In this document: in pieces, positions 1 to 10,658 of the stretch
Position numbering within the stretch: position 1 is the stretch's first letter
How the letters are laid out: each line of letters starts with the position of its first letter
Assembly (NCBI RefSeq): GCF_025370935.1
Contig: NC_133492.1
Span: 10,821,608 to 10,885,607, forward strand
Direction: 5' to 3'
DNA from: Choristoneura fumiferana
Lineage: Eukaryota; Arthropoda; Insecta; Lepidoptera; Tortricidae
DNA: 64,000 bases
Notes under the pieces: generated by a model
The model's database searches: none
What the model saw: the letters and a program-made list of their open reading frames with translations, nothing else
What the model was told of the DNA's origin: nothing
Translations under genes and position numbers: made by a program

Positions 1-520
1 GACGTTTTCTTTGAAGTGTCATTCTTTGACTTAAAGGTTTCTCGGCGATTCATGTTAACTCAAGCTGCACACATCAATCCAGACTTCTAACGTCTTGTCA
101 AAGCTCTAGATGTTTTTGAATAGTTTCTTAGACCTCGGTAGTCTAAAATCTTGCAAGGGAAAGATTTCGTGTCTACCTACAATTTCCTTTACCCCTTTTA
201 ACCACGGAACCACCATTAGCAGTGTTCCATTTTGCTCGACGTATGTACAGTATACATAATCTACCATACCTACCTCATTCTTTTACGAGGGGCGTTTAGA
301 GTCAGTGCGGGCGGTATAGATATTGATTTTGCATTGCTATAAATTATTTTCATGTCCAAATCAACTTTGGTTTTACTATTCGCCAAAATAAACGTTGTTT
401 TCGTTTGGTTATAAAATTTGCGGAAGGGTTTCCGTGCGTCGGAAAGAAATCAACATTACGAAATCACCTAACTTTTTTAGAATTTATTTTATTATTTTAA
501 ACAACAAAACTTTTGTTTCC
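1..520. other. AT-rich spacer, nothing recognised
   Basis: I see no exon with splice signals and a conserved reading frame, no RNA gene and no clear repeat. The open frame starting at 395 runs into the repeat that begins near 520 and is not credible as coding. Confidence 0.5.
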
Positions 521-1145
521 AGCAGGAGCCAAATGGCAAAAACGGAACCTTATAGTTTGCCATGTCTATTGTCTGTCGTCCGCGGCTTTGCTCAGAGACT
601 ATCAATTTTTAGAAGCTGTAATTTTGCACGGATATATAAGTAAACTATGCCGACAAAAATGGTACAGTTAAAAATTAAAAAATATATATTTTAGGGTACC
701 TCCCGTAGACGTAGTGGGGGTGATTTTTTTTTTCTCATCCAACCCTATAGTGTGGGGTATTGTGGATAGGTCTTTTAAAACCAGGGGTTTGCTAAGACGA
801 TTTTTCGATTCAGTGTTTTGTTTGCGAAAATATTCAACTTTAAAGTGCAAATTTTCATTAAAATCGAGCGTCCCCCCCCCTCGAAAATGTAAACCGGTGG
901 GTGGAAAAATTCATGATGGTAGTAAGTATATCAAACTTTCAAGGAAAACTATAACGGCTAAGTTTGCTTGAGAATTATTAGTAGTTTATGAGTAAATAGC
1001 AGCGTAAGGTATAAAATATACCTAAACTTGGAAGATTCCGTATAAAATACGAAATCCTTAGAAAAATAGGTATTACTTAATTTTTTCGTAATGGCTACGG
1101 AACCCTATTTTGGGCGTGACCAACACGCTCTTGGCCGGGTTTTTA
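520..1145 (+). repeat. GGTTCCG-family dispersed repeat, near full length
   Basis: The left end has the motif AAATGGCAAAAACGGAACC. The right end has ATGGCTACGGAACCCTA followed by CACGCTCTTGGCCGG. In better copies the two sides carry inverted motifs (TAGGGTTCCGTAGCCA against TGGCTACGGAACCCTA). The same succession of blocks recurs at 49090-50030, 59857-60775 and, reversed, at 34185-34676; partial copies lie at 6373-6490 and 12030-12260. There is no credible protein, so it is a non-autonomous repeat. The class is uncertain: MITE-like from the internal inverted motifs. Confidence 0.8.
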
Positions 1146-1264
1146 CAATCAATTCAACCAGATCGTATAATCTAATTCCTATTCTGTACCGTGCACGTAG
1201 AATGTATGTGTCTACGTGATACGACGCCTATCGTTACACGTAGGATCGAGTAATTTCAGTTACC

Positions 1265-1446
1265 TTACTGTAAGTTTTCGGTTACAAAATACATCTCGAT
1301 CGCGTTCGCGTTATAATCTCAATTTGTATGCAAACGCGAACAGCGCCTCTAGCGGAATGTTTGCGATGTTCGTGATTCTATACAAATTGCGATTTTAACG
1401 CGAACGCGATCGAGACGTATTTTGTAAACGAAAACTTACACTAAGG
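1265..1446. repeat. Palindromic foldback element (MITE-like)
   Basis: Arms of roughly 70-80 bp face each other. The left arm begins CTGTAAGTTTTCGG and contains ATCTCGATCGCGTTCGCG. The right arm contains CGCGAACGCGATCGAGACG and ends CGAAAACTTACA. They are separated by a short loop around GCGCCTCTAGCGG. The single strand would fold into a long imperfect hairpin. Confidence 0.75.
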
Positions 1447-4400
1447 GCACTGAGGCAGTGTTCGGGAATTACGAGAAAAGTTTATGACGACTTTTAATGA
1501 ACCATCAGATTTCGAAAGGTGATATTACGTGCCTGTCTTTTCCCCACTTTTACTGACGCGTGATACATATAAGTACCAAGTACGGTACATTAATGAACCT
1601 ACATTTAATCACACGTTTGCCTGCTAGATAAACATAAGCTAGTTTAATGTTAGCACGCTAAATTCAAAGCCTTATTTACTACTTGAAAGTTTAAAAAGTT
1701 AATTTACTGGAAATTTTTGTTTAACTACATTAAACAGTTTAAATTAAATATGAATTTGAAAGAGAAAGGGGAGGCCTTTGCTCAGTAGTAGGACACCTAA
1801 CAGGCGAAATAAAAATTAAAAATGTACAAATGAAATTTCGACTAAGTACTCCTTTATTTTCATCCAAACTACCTACCTACTTATATCCATTCCTACCAAA
1901 AGGCCATAGTCGGGTTTCCGTAGAAAATCGGCCCTTACATCAAATGGGCTTGGGTTTTTTTGTGTGTAACTTTTATAGTGAAGAATATTTCTGCAGAGTA
2001 TGATATGAACATTGTACTTGCGACAGTTTTTGACTTATGTTTTTTTCAAGATTTTTTTTATTGTCTTTTGCGACCTTATGATAGCTAAGTTTATGCGAGA
2101 TATGCGTTTTCATGCAGTTCCTTCACCTCCACACTGTAAGAATCAGAACCCACACAAATCACACAAACCCATCTATATCACCACCACCACCACAATACAC
2201 TGACGCGTTTCAAACTCAACTAGAGCTTATCTTCCGCAAAGTAACGCCTGATTAAAGAAATATTCTTTTTCACTTCTCATGCTCTTAAAATGTTACTTTA
2301 GTCTCTGCATATCGGGACTAAAGCTCCTTTTTATTCTCTAGGGTTTTTTTTTTTACGTTGGAATCCCCTAAACAGCCAACACGGTGTTTATGAATGAGGC
2401 TTTTTAGGCGTGGATATATAACCTCAAAATGACAACTGTGCAAAAATATTTAAAAAAAAATAAGATTTAATATCGTGAAACACAATTAATGATTACGAAT
2501 ATGAATCTATTCAATTATATTAAGGATTAATTCATTTTATTATGCATAGTCCAATTAGTTTTTAATAGTTTTCAATTTTTATTATTATGCTGCATATATT
2601 TATAAGCAGCTTTTAAAGCGTCACTTCATAAACAAACAAAGAAAAGAAAAACCGCGCAACAATTTTTTCTTTGCTATTTCAATTTTGAACAGATGGTCCA
2701 TTAGTCGAGCGTACGTTTTAAAATGTAATATTGTAATTTTGAACAAAACATTGTTTTTTTTCCTCGCATGCAAAGTGAAAAGTACCTAGTGTTTAACGCG
2801 AGACTAAACAACCATCTCGCTCTGCTCGGGTGGCTTGTTGAACAATCTACTATTAACGTAGGTATTTTATTTCGAGATGTATTCAAGCGATTTGCTTTTA
2901 ATTTTGAAAACGAACAAGACATTTTTTTAAGTGGTTGTGAAGTAGTGACACCTCTAGATTCACCTCTTATCACAAACAGGAGTCTGACATTCTTTGATAA
3001 GCTGTTAACAAAGATTGTTATCGTCTGCCATGCCATGACTCTTTAGGTAAGTATGTAAATGAGCTCAAGATCACGATCTAAATAAGGATGAATTAATACT
3101 TCACAACAAGTCATTTTAAACAGAATTCTAAATTAAAAACAAAACTCTGTTGGTTATAAAAAGCAGGATCCATTAGTATGGCCATTTGGTGACGTTCGGA
3201 AGATCACGCGGTCAGAGAAGCCCTGGCGCGATCAAACATAAAAAAGCAAGAGTAAGACACGTGGTGGTCAATAGTAACCCTCGCTTTGAAATGAGTCCAA
3301 CTTGCGGAAAAGACAATCCAAGATAGCATCCTGACGCATCCGAACATTTTTCCACATTCTACCTACGAGTAACCCAAAAAATCGGTAAAAGGCAAAGAAG
3401 AAAAAGAAAATTCTGTTTTAGGGCCCCATAATGACAGTTTGCTCTTTTAAAACACAAATAAATACAATGCCATAAATCAGGAATGTCATTAATTTTACGT
3501 TTTATTTGTTTCCATGTAGATATAAAAGCCTTGATTTTTATGTAAAACCGAAGCAAATCAATTGCAGACAAAGCGAGCGCAAATAAAAGGTAGAGTTCAC
3601 AAAGGCTACGGCTGAAGCCTATTTTTGGATCCTCCTTCCGAAATGCCATTAGTGAGGTGTCGAAAACAGTTGAGCGTGACACGTGAGGGACCTTTTACGG
3701 TCATTTCCAATAAGAGGGCAAATTTTCTGTGATTTCATGAACTCTCAGTTAGGTAATGGGCTGACACTAATCTGTCCGCGACATTTTTCAAACAATTGCA
3801 GATTTTTGTAAGTAAACATGTTTTTTTCTGTAATTCAATAGATGGTGTACATGCCATCCTACGTAAGTTCAGCCTATTAAACCGTGAAATATCTTGTTGG
3901 AAGTGCGATTTTTTGGTAACGCCAGAGACAATTTTGGTAACGCAGGAGACGCCCAAAGTGTCGGTAAAATAGATGATTGGCCCTAATACGTGTATGAGTA
4001 TCAGTGGAGTAGCGTCAGAGATTGCTGTGGTAAAACTGAAACAAAAATCGCTTACCTACGTCTTTCATAGATCGTGTATGTCATGTCTGTTGATCTATTT
4101 TGTAAATATGTATTGGGCAAACCACTGAGAATAGGACGTTCTATGTACGCTTCGCCCCTGATAATCTACCCTTAAAGTTAAATCAAATGTATAAAAACAC
4201 CCTATATAAAACGCATAAAAATAACTCTGATTTTGGTGAAGAGTTACTTATTCGGGTGCAGTGCAATGGGCGGACGAAAAACAGAGGCCGTGTTGTCTAA
4301 AATGCGGGTGTTCGCAATCGCATTCACCACCTTTTCCACCCTCATCCTATACCGTGTGTAAGAAAGAAGAGGCGAAAACGATTGTGATTCTGAGTACATT

Positions 4401-4490
4401 AGACAATTAGGACTCGGACCTGCTACATTACATCGTTGAATTATAAATGTTCACGAGTCACAAGACTATCATCGCGGCCCGCTACTGGTT
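1447..4490. other. Spacer without recognisable genes
   Basis: About 3 kb of AT-rich sequence. Two overlapping open frames on opposite strands (2701-3036 minus, 2768-3046 plus) and one at 3359-3682 minus have no recognisable homology and no convincing splice context. They are within what chance allows here. Confidence 0.5.
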
Positions 4491-4496
4491 ATGTCA

Positions 4497-4575
4497 AAAT
4501 CAAAACGTTTATTTTTTAAGTAGACCGCAAAGGGCTTTTTGTATTATCACCACAGCGCTCTCGGAAAGACTATCA
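4497..4575 (-). repeat. Fragment of the 3' end of the hairpin-array repeat
   Basis: The order AAATCAAAAC, TTTATTTTTTAAGTAGACCGCAAAGGGC and CAGCGCTCTCGGAAAGAC matches, with substitutions, the 3' end of the repeat at 6492-7440 (TTTATTCAGTAAATAGGCCGCAATGGGC, CAGCGCTTTCGGAAAGAC). It is a short, diverged 3' piece. Confidence 0.65.
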
Positions 4576-4834
4576 CATATATATTTTTTTTTCACTTCTC
4601 ATGCTCTAAAGTAGATCAATATAGCCTTACGCGGCGGGAGTAAAGTGAGTACTTTAGTCCCTAGGGAATAAAAGTAATTATTTTTTTAATATACTTCGAG
4701 TGACTTAGTTTATCTTTTTAGCCAGTAATTGCTTAGTTTTTGGCATAAAATAAGATTTTGTGTGGACCATTTTCATGACGAAAATATTACGTTCTTAGTC
4801 TAGTACGTGGTCTTAGAACTTTTAAATTGTTGTT

Positions 4835-4905
4835 TTTTTTTATTTATTCGACTGGATGGCAAACGAGCAAGTGGGTCTCCTGATGGATTGTGTTGTAGAG
4901 CGTAA
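4835..4905 (+). repeat. Fragment of the GACTGGATGGCAAACGAGC repeat
   Basis: This stretch shares TTATTYGACTGGATGGCAAACGAG and GTGGGTCTCCTGATGG with the longer copies at 13430-13730 (plus) and 15345-15610 (minus). It is only the first ~60 bp of that family. Confidence 0.7.
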
Positions 4906-4919
4906 ATCATAAACAATTA

Positions 4920-5101
4920 AAATAAAATGATTCATCATCATCATCCCAGCCTATATACGTCCCACTGCTGGGCACAGGCCTCCTCTCAGAACAAGAGGAC
5001 TTGGGCCATAGTTCCCACGCGGGCCCAGTGCGGATTGGGAACTTCGCACGCACCATTGAATCGCTTCGCAGGTTTGTGCAGGTTTGTGAAATAAAATGAT
5101 T
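4920..5101 (-). mobile_element. 5'-truncated tRNA-type SINE with target site duplication
   Basis: The sequence from CATCATCATCATCCCAGCC through ACGTCCCACTGCTGGGCAC to GCAGGTTTGTGCAGG is the 3' portion of the SINE that is more complete at 19741-20334. It is flanked by a 13-bp direct repeat, AAATAAAATGATT, at 4920-4932 and 5089-5101. That is the expected mark of target-primed insertion. The tRNA-like head is missing. Confidence 0.85.
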
Positions 5102-5517
5102 ATTCTCTCATTATCGTCAAGTGATAGTTAAAATTATGATGTCGAGCAAAGAGCAAAAGACATAATTGATAATCTTTTGCCGTCGAAATCTAGAAAGATT
5201 TATTTTTAAACTTATGAAAGTTTTAGGGACTGTAGGAATAAGAAACGCATTCATTCTTTCAGAGAAAGCGTTTTCTCGCACACGAAGTGAATAATAGAAT
5301 TTTCACCTGGAGACTTAAAGTCAATAAAATAATAATGAGGTCAACCTCGGATAAATAGACACCCTCGCTAAAGCTCGGGTGGCTAACCACCTCGGGTATA
5401 TATTGGCTTAGTTTAGTCCCTCGATAAAAATATACTATTTATTTATTATTGCTAAGTAAGAAGAATGCGTCGCAAATTTTTACTATCTACCTACTATAAT
5501 TGTGAAAAATTGTCTAA

Positions 5518-5695
5518 TGGAGACCGCGGAACGGGAAGCGCAACGTAGGACGTCCACCAACGAGATGGACGGATGATCTGATGAAAGACGCGGGTTCACG
5601 GTGGATACAGACCGCTTCCAACCGAAGAAGGAGGTCTATGGTGGAGGACTATGTCCAACAGTGGACGTCCTACGGCTGATATGATGATGATAATT
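5518..5695 (+). pseudogene. RTE-type LINE, C-terminal fragment of ORF2
   Basis: Translation gives pieces of the usual RTE reverse-transcriptase tail (GRPPTRWTDDL, then AGSRW and QQWTSYG) followed by a stop and TGATATGATGATGAT. A related fragment lies at 52855-53005. It is a 5'-truncated dead copy of the last ~55 codons and 3' end. Confidence 0.75.
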
Positions 5696-6269
5696 ATGTC
5701 AATCGAACACAATAGCATTGAAAGTTACTGAAATAATACAAGAAACGGAGGTGATATTAGCCGAATAGTGGATTAGTTTGGTATCTATCAAGCTACAGGT
5801 ACTTAAATGAAAAGGTAGACGCGTATCTAACTAGATAATGGAAGTATCGACTGAATGGGACATCTGAATAATATAACGCAGACGTCTTACGTAGATACTT
5901 CTATCAATACCAACTATTGTCTGGGAGACAAAAGAAAAATAATAGGTAAGTATATCAGGTGTCAAGCCATCCAGATGACATACCTACTCGTACTTAGGTA
6001 CAAGAGTATGAGGCAGGATATATAATAGCAGTTCACCTTGCTACTATGTTTTAGTACGGATAAGAATATCCTACCAAGTAGCTACAGTCAACCAGCACTA
6101 ATATCTGATACAACAAAAACGACTCTATTTCTATTTGTCAGATATAAAGTTAGTTTTTAATTAGATAAGGTCCTCACGGCTGGCCGTGGCATTATGCTGA
6201 GTGGGTTCCTGTTTAGCGTCTGTATGTCTTATATTTGTTCTATGTTTGTTTTTATGGCGTTAAATAAAT

Positions 6270-6301
6270 GTATTTTCTTTCTTTTTCTTTCTTTCTTTCT
6301 A
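6270..6301. repeat. (CTTT)n microsatellite
   Basis: A run of CTTT-type units between two repeat fragments. Confidence 0.8.
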
Positions 6302-6372
6302 TATTTTTGTACGGTCCGCTGTGGCAGATATTAATGCAGGAGTCATGTCGTACATCGTTTTTCATTCACTTT

Positions 6373-6490
6373 TTAGGGCTCCGTAGCCAAAATAACAAAT
6401 CGGAACCCTTATGGTTTCGCCATGTCTGTCGGTCTGTCCGTCTGTCCGTCCGCGGCTTTGTTCCGAGACTATCATTGCTAGAAAGCTGTA
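6373..6490 (+). repeat. GGTTCCG-family repeat, left end only
   Basis: Begins TTTTTAGGGCTCCGTAGCC and runs through CGCCATGTCTGTC to GCTAGAAAGCTGTAATTT. There it is broken by the tail of the hairpin-array repeat (AAAATCAAAATC...). This shows the order of insertion: the hairpin-array element landed in this copy, or the junction formed later. Confidence 0.7.
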
Positions 6491-6491
6491 A

Positions 6492-7440
6492 TTTAAAATC
6501 AAAATCAAAATCAAAATCATTTATTCAGTAAATAGGCCGCAATGGGCACTTTTACACGTCATTTTTTAAAACTACCAGCGCTTTCGGAAAGACCATCATT
6601 GCCAAGAAGAATGCGCCGCAAGAAACTTGGCAGAAAGTCATTTTTTCAACATAAAATAATTACAAATAAAATACTTAAAAACTACAGTATACAATGAAAT
6701 AAAAGAAAATACAAAATAATAATAATAATAATACAGGGATGTATGGGGTCCCTTAGTTACAAAACTAAACTCTAACTATAATCTACGTTCAGTGGAAGTG
6801 TAGACTGCTTCCACCGTCATAAATTAAAAATAATAATAATTATAATAATAATAATTTAATTCTGAAATTTACATTTCAGGTCAAGTAACCATTAAACTTT
6901 TGGATTCCGAAGGCAAGCTCACGTCTGCCGCCCCCAAAGTTAGCTCACATGAACTCATGTCATGCTCTGAAAGCAGAGCGGTACCGAGTGCATGGTATTG
7001 CTTCCGTTCCCATAAGCTCTATGGGATCGTCTTGGGAGCTTCGACGTCGCGGGCCTGTGACTAGAAATTAAACTAAAAATATACACGTTTAAAATCCATA
7101 AGCTTAACAATATACAGCCTTAAATATAGCAAGGGATGTATAAAGTCCCTGAGTTAATAATAAAATTACTATATAGCAAGGGGATGTAGAAAGTCCCTGA
7201 GTTAACAATAAATAAAATTCCTAATCTAAATAATTCAGAGATGTATATAGTCTCTGAATGTCAAAGTAAACTAATTTAATTAACCAAATTATACAATCTT
7301 CAGAGGTGTAAAAAGCCTCCAATGTCAAAAACTTAAAATAATTATTAAAATAAAGAAATGGAGATGTATAAGGTCTCCAAATGTCAAACCAATAAATATT
7401 TTTAAATTAAATTCTGCAACGTGGACAACGGCAACAGAAC
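6492..7440 (-). mobile_element. Hairpin-array retroelement-like repeat, minus-strand copy
   Basis: On the minus strand this copy ends in (GATTTT)n just after AATAAATGATTTTG, a retroposon-like 3' tail. Upstream it has the same blocks as 30943-31830: repeated small hairpins with a 9-nt loop, a GC-rich middle with two further hairpins (CCCATAGAGCTTATGGG; GCTCTGCTTTCAGAGC), and a 3' block containing GCGGCGCATTCTTCTTGGCA. I see no ORF. It lies directly downstream (minus strand) of the intact LINE but is separated from it by the LINE's own tail, so I treat it as a separate element. Confidence 0.7.
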
Positions 7441-7574
7441 CAGAAACTAGACACGAAATGCGCCGGGACACTGCCAAGTCACACTTCACAACACTTATTT
7501 ATACACCGACATAAAAACACACACATACACAAACACGAATACATCACATCACACATCAACATCCTATTTTATTA
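7441..7574. other. Junction between hairpin-array repeat and LINE tail
   Basis: A short stretch rich in CA dinucleotides (ACACACACATACACAAACACG). On the minus strand it contains GTGTATAAATAAGTG, which resembles a TATA element and could be part of the 5' region of the hairpin-array repeat. It is absent from the 30943-31830 copy, which starts at GTTGCAGAATTT. Confidence 0.35.
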
Positions 7575-7742
7575 TTAATTTTGGAAAGTAAAATAAATAA
7601 ATAAAATAAAAAAGCCTTTTATTTCTCGCATATCAGTAGCAGCATTTCGAAACATTAGGTTATTATCACTATAGTACTATAATTATTTAAAAAGTTACAA
7701 ACAAAAAAAAAGTATATAATCTATTTTCATGCGGAACCCCTC

Positions 7743-10613
7743 TTAATTGAGGGTAAAGGCCTCCTCCAGAGATGCCCAATAGTCTCTATCATTGGCTTTT
7801 TCCATCCATAGTTTTCCAGCGATTTCAACAATGTCATCTGCCCATCTGGTTTTTGGTCTCCCTCTCTTTCTGGTGCCTGCAGGGCCTGGCCATGACGTCA
7901 GCCTAGATGTCCAGCGATTGTCACCCATTCTAGCTACGTGGCCTGCCCATCGCCATTTTAATTTTTGCGAGTAACTCAGGGCGTCTATAACTCCTGATAC
8001 TTCTCTTATGACAGAGTGGCGGATTTTTTGAATTTTTCGAATTTTCATCATGCTTCTTTCCATGCTCCGTTGGCAAGACGTTATTTTGTTTTTTACTCGG
8101 CGTGTGAATTTCCAAGTCTGACAAGCGTAAGTGAGTGACGGTAGTAGACAGCTATCCATGACCTGTTTCTTAATTTTCATTGGCATCTGGCTTTTAAAAA
8201 TTTCCTTGAGGCTCCAATACTTCTTCCAAGTCCCTTTAATCCTTCTTTCTATTTCTACATCGTTGCTTTGTTTTTGGAAAGAGATTTGCTTGCCTAGGTA
8301 AATGTAGGAGTCGACATAATCAAGCGGTACATTGTCGATGCTTATTTGATTTCTTGTTGAATTTGTCATCACCTTTGTTTTGCTGAAATTCATCTCTAGG
8401 CCTTTCTGTCTACTTGCTTTTTGTAACGTGTCTATCATGTATTCTAGCTCTCCGCTGTTTTCAGACAGCAGGACTAGGTCATCAGCGAACCTCAGGTGGC
8501 TAATACGCTCTCCATTTATATTTAAGCCGACCGTGCTCCAGTTTAATTTACTAATGATCGACTCAAGTACCGCTATGAAGATTTTAGGTGATAAGGGGTC
8601 CCCTTGCCTTACTCCTCTCTTGATTTCAATAGGAGGCCCTGTTGTTTCCAGTTTTACTCTACTAGTGCTATTTTCGTAGAGATATTTCAGGACTTTAATG
8701 TATTTGGCCTCTACATTTTGTGTTTTCATGGCTTCCCATATTGATGAGTGGAGTATGGTGTCGAAGGCTTTTTGGTAGTCGATAAAGGCTACGTAGAGCG
8801 GTCTTTGGAATTCTTGGTACTTCTCTAGAAGTAGCTCGACTGAATGAATATGGTCTACGGTAGAGTAACCCCTTCGAAACCCTGCTTGTTCGATCGGTTG
8901 GTATGAATCCAGTGTGTTACTAATTCTTTTCTCTATAACCGACGAAAACAGCTTGTACAGCGAAGGTAGAAGGCTGATGGGTCGGTAGTTGTTTATGTCT
9001 TTTGGATCACCTTTTTTATACAAAAGTATAATGTCTGATTCTGACCACTGCCTGGGTGTGGTAGAGGTGTCAATTATCATATTAAAGAGTTTAGCCAAAG
9101 GTGTAGCAAGCAGTGTGCACGCAATTTTTATTGTCTCGTTGGTTATCCGGTCCGGTCCTGGACTTTTCTCAGGTTTGAGCCTCTTTATTTCTCTAATAAT
9201 TTCGAGTTCATCTACTGGCTCTGTTGGCGTGACGTTGTAATCTTGTTCTGTTACGTTAGAGCTTTCGTGGTGCACTGGGGCGTTATACAAAGCTTTGTAA
9301 AACATAGTGGCTATTTGGAGTATATCTTTTCTGCTGTATGATACTTTGTCCGAACCGCGAAGCCCTTCTATCCAAGTTTTGTGAGATCTTAGTTCTTTGT
9401 ATGCTCTCTTTAGACTGCCTGACGAATTAAGGTATTTTATTATAGTATTTTTTCTGTGTTTCTTGTAGTCTTGTCGTATGTATTTACTTATGAGCTTATA
9501 CAGGGCTTTTAATTCGTTTTTCAATGCTCGTGATTTAGGTTTCGTCTGTTGTAACTCTTTTCTTCGGTGGATTAATCTCCTGGTGCGTTCAGATATAACA
9601 TTACATTTTGTGTCTGTATTTGTGTTGGGTATGAGAGCTGTTTTTAAACTATTTTCGATAGCGCAGATTATTTTATCGTAGTATTTCTGGACCGTGTCAT
9701 CTTCACACTGGTGAGTGAGATCTTCTAAACAGATGTGTAATGCTTCGAGATATCTTGTTGTTTCATCTTCACTTTTTAGCGAGCTTCTCGTATTTTTGGC
9801 ATAATTAGTTCTGCTTTTTTTAATTGTTTTCAAGTTTAAAGTTGCCCTTAAGAATCTGTGATCAGACGGGAATGTCACGTTAATGATTTGTACGTCTTGA
9901 ACATTCTTATATAGGTTTGTTAAAATATAATCAAGTTCATTTTTGGTGACACCGTCTGGGGATCTCCAAGTCCATCTTTGTTTACTTTTCTTTCTAAAGA
10001 ATGTGTTCATGATGTAAAGGTTTTTTTCGTGAGCAAACTGTATCAGCCTCTCTCCCCTACTGTTTCGTTCGCCATATCCGAATATATTCATGAATGGACT
10101 GTCTTCCGATGTTGGTTGGCCGATTTTTGCGTTAAAGTCGCCCATGACTACAACTTTTTCTCCAGACAAGCTTAGAGCTTTATCAATGGTGTTATAGAAA
10201 TGCTCTATTTCGTCGTCGTGGGCCGCCTCTGTAGGTGCATAAACTTGTATAAAGCTTATTTGGAAACCGTCAATATTTAATTTCAATAGCGCCACACGCT
10301 CTGATAGTCCAGTAAAACTTTCAATGTTATTTTTAAGATGCTTTTTCACTAGAAAGCCCACTCCGTACAATCCAGGAGTCTCTCCAATGTAGTGAAAAAT
10401 TATATCTTTGTGCTCTTCTATTGTATTACCGAGTCGTCTTATTTCAGAAAGACCGATTATATCGAATTTTGTATTTTCTAACGCGTCCAATAACTCGAGG
10501 AGACGAGTATGAGTTGACAAAGTTCTCACATTAAATGTTGCAATGAAGTATAAGTTTTCATTTTTCGTTGATAAGTTGTGTATCTCTGAAGGGTTTTGGT
10601 CTAACTCTCCCAC
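7743..10613 (-). CDS. LINE ORF2: endonuclease / reverse transcriptase
   Basis: A 956-residue polyprotein that would nick target DNA and copy its own RNA onto it. The first ~260 residues are an APE-type endonuclease, with FNVRTL, the catalytic-glutamate motif LSEIRR, GDFNAKIG, WTWRSPDG, ELDYIL and the terminal SDHR. The middle (about 450-760) is a reverse transcriptase: YRPISLLP, QAGFRRGYSTVDH, AFIDYQKAFD, GVRQGDPLSP, the catalytic FADDLVLL, and SKTKVM. The C-terminus has WAGHVARM and GRPKTRWADD, typical of RTE-like elements. No stop or frameshift is seen, so the enzyme may be functional. I place it in the RTE/Proto2 group by motif style only; a tree would be needed to fix the clade. Confidence 0.92.
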   Translation of the reverse strand: MGELDQNPSEIHNLSTKNENLYFIATFNVRTLSTHTRLLELLDALENTKFDIIGLSEIRRLGNTIEEHKDIIFHYIGETPGLYGVGFLVKKHLKNNIESFTGLSERVALLKLNIDGFQISFIQVYAPTEAAHDDEIEHFYNTIDKALSLSGEKVVVMGDFNAKIGQPTSEDSPFMNIFGYGERNSRGERLIQFAHEKNLYIMNTFFRKKSKQRWTWRSPDGVTKNELDYILTNLYKNVQDVQIINVTFPSDHRFLRATLNLKTIKKSRTNYAKNTRSSLKSEDETTRYLEALHICLEDLTHQCEDDTVQKYYDKIICAIENSLKTALIPNTNTDTKCNVISERTRRLIHRRKELQQTKPKSRALKNELKALYKLISKYIRQDYKKHRKNTIIKYLNSSGSLKRAYKELRSHKTWIEGLRGSDKVSYSRKDILQIATMFYKALYNAPVHHESSNVTEQDYNVTPTEPVDELEIIREIKRLKPEKSPGPDRITNETIKIACTLLATPLAKLFNMIIDTSTTPRQWSESDIILLYKKGDPKDINNYRPISLLPSLYKLFSSVIEKRISNTLDSYQPIEQAGFRRGYSTVDHIHSVELLLEKYQEFQRPLYVAFIDYQKAFDTILHSSIWEAMKTQNVEAKYIKVLKYLYENSTSRVKLETTGPPIEIKRGVRQGDPLSPKIFIAVLESIISKLNWSTVGLNINGERISHLRFADDLVLLSENSGELEYMIDTLQKASRQKGLEMNFSKTKVMTNSTRNQISIDNVPLDYVDSYIYLGKQISFQKQSNDVEIERRIKGTWKKYWSLKEIFKSQMPMKIKKQVMDSCLLPSLTYACQTWKFTRRVKNKITSCQRSMERSMMKIRKIQKIRHSVIREVSGVIDALSYSQKLKWRWAGHVARMGDNRWTSRLTSWPGPAGTRKRGRPKTRWADDIVEIAGKLWMEKANDRDYWASLEEAFTLN

Positions 10614-10658
10614 GGAGACCAGCCGTCTTGGGAGGTTGAGAGGGGTTCGTGTTGACTG

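Noticed and set aside
2701..3046. Overlapping open frames on both strands (111 and 92 codons)
   Set aside because: No recognisable domain and no convincing gene structure. Open frames of this length are expected by chance in this much sequence.
3359..3682. 107-codon minus-strand frame with hydrophobic stretches
   Set aside because: No homology recognised. The residue pattern looks like translated AT-rich DNA.
7743..10613. A host gene of the craniofacial development protein 2-like type
   Set aside because: Such annotations usually come from RTE endonuclease domains. Here the full ORF1/ORF2 LINE is present.
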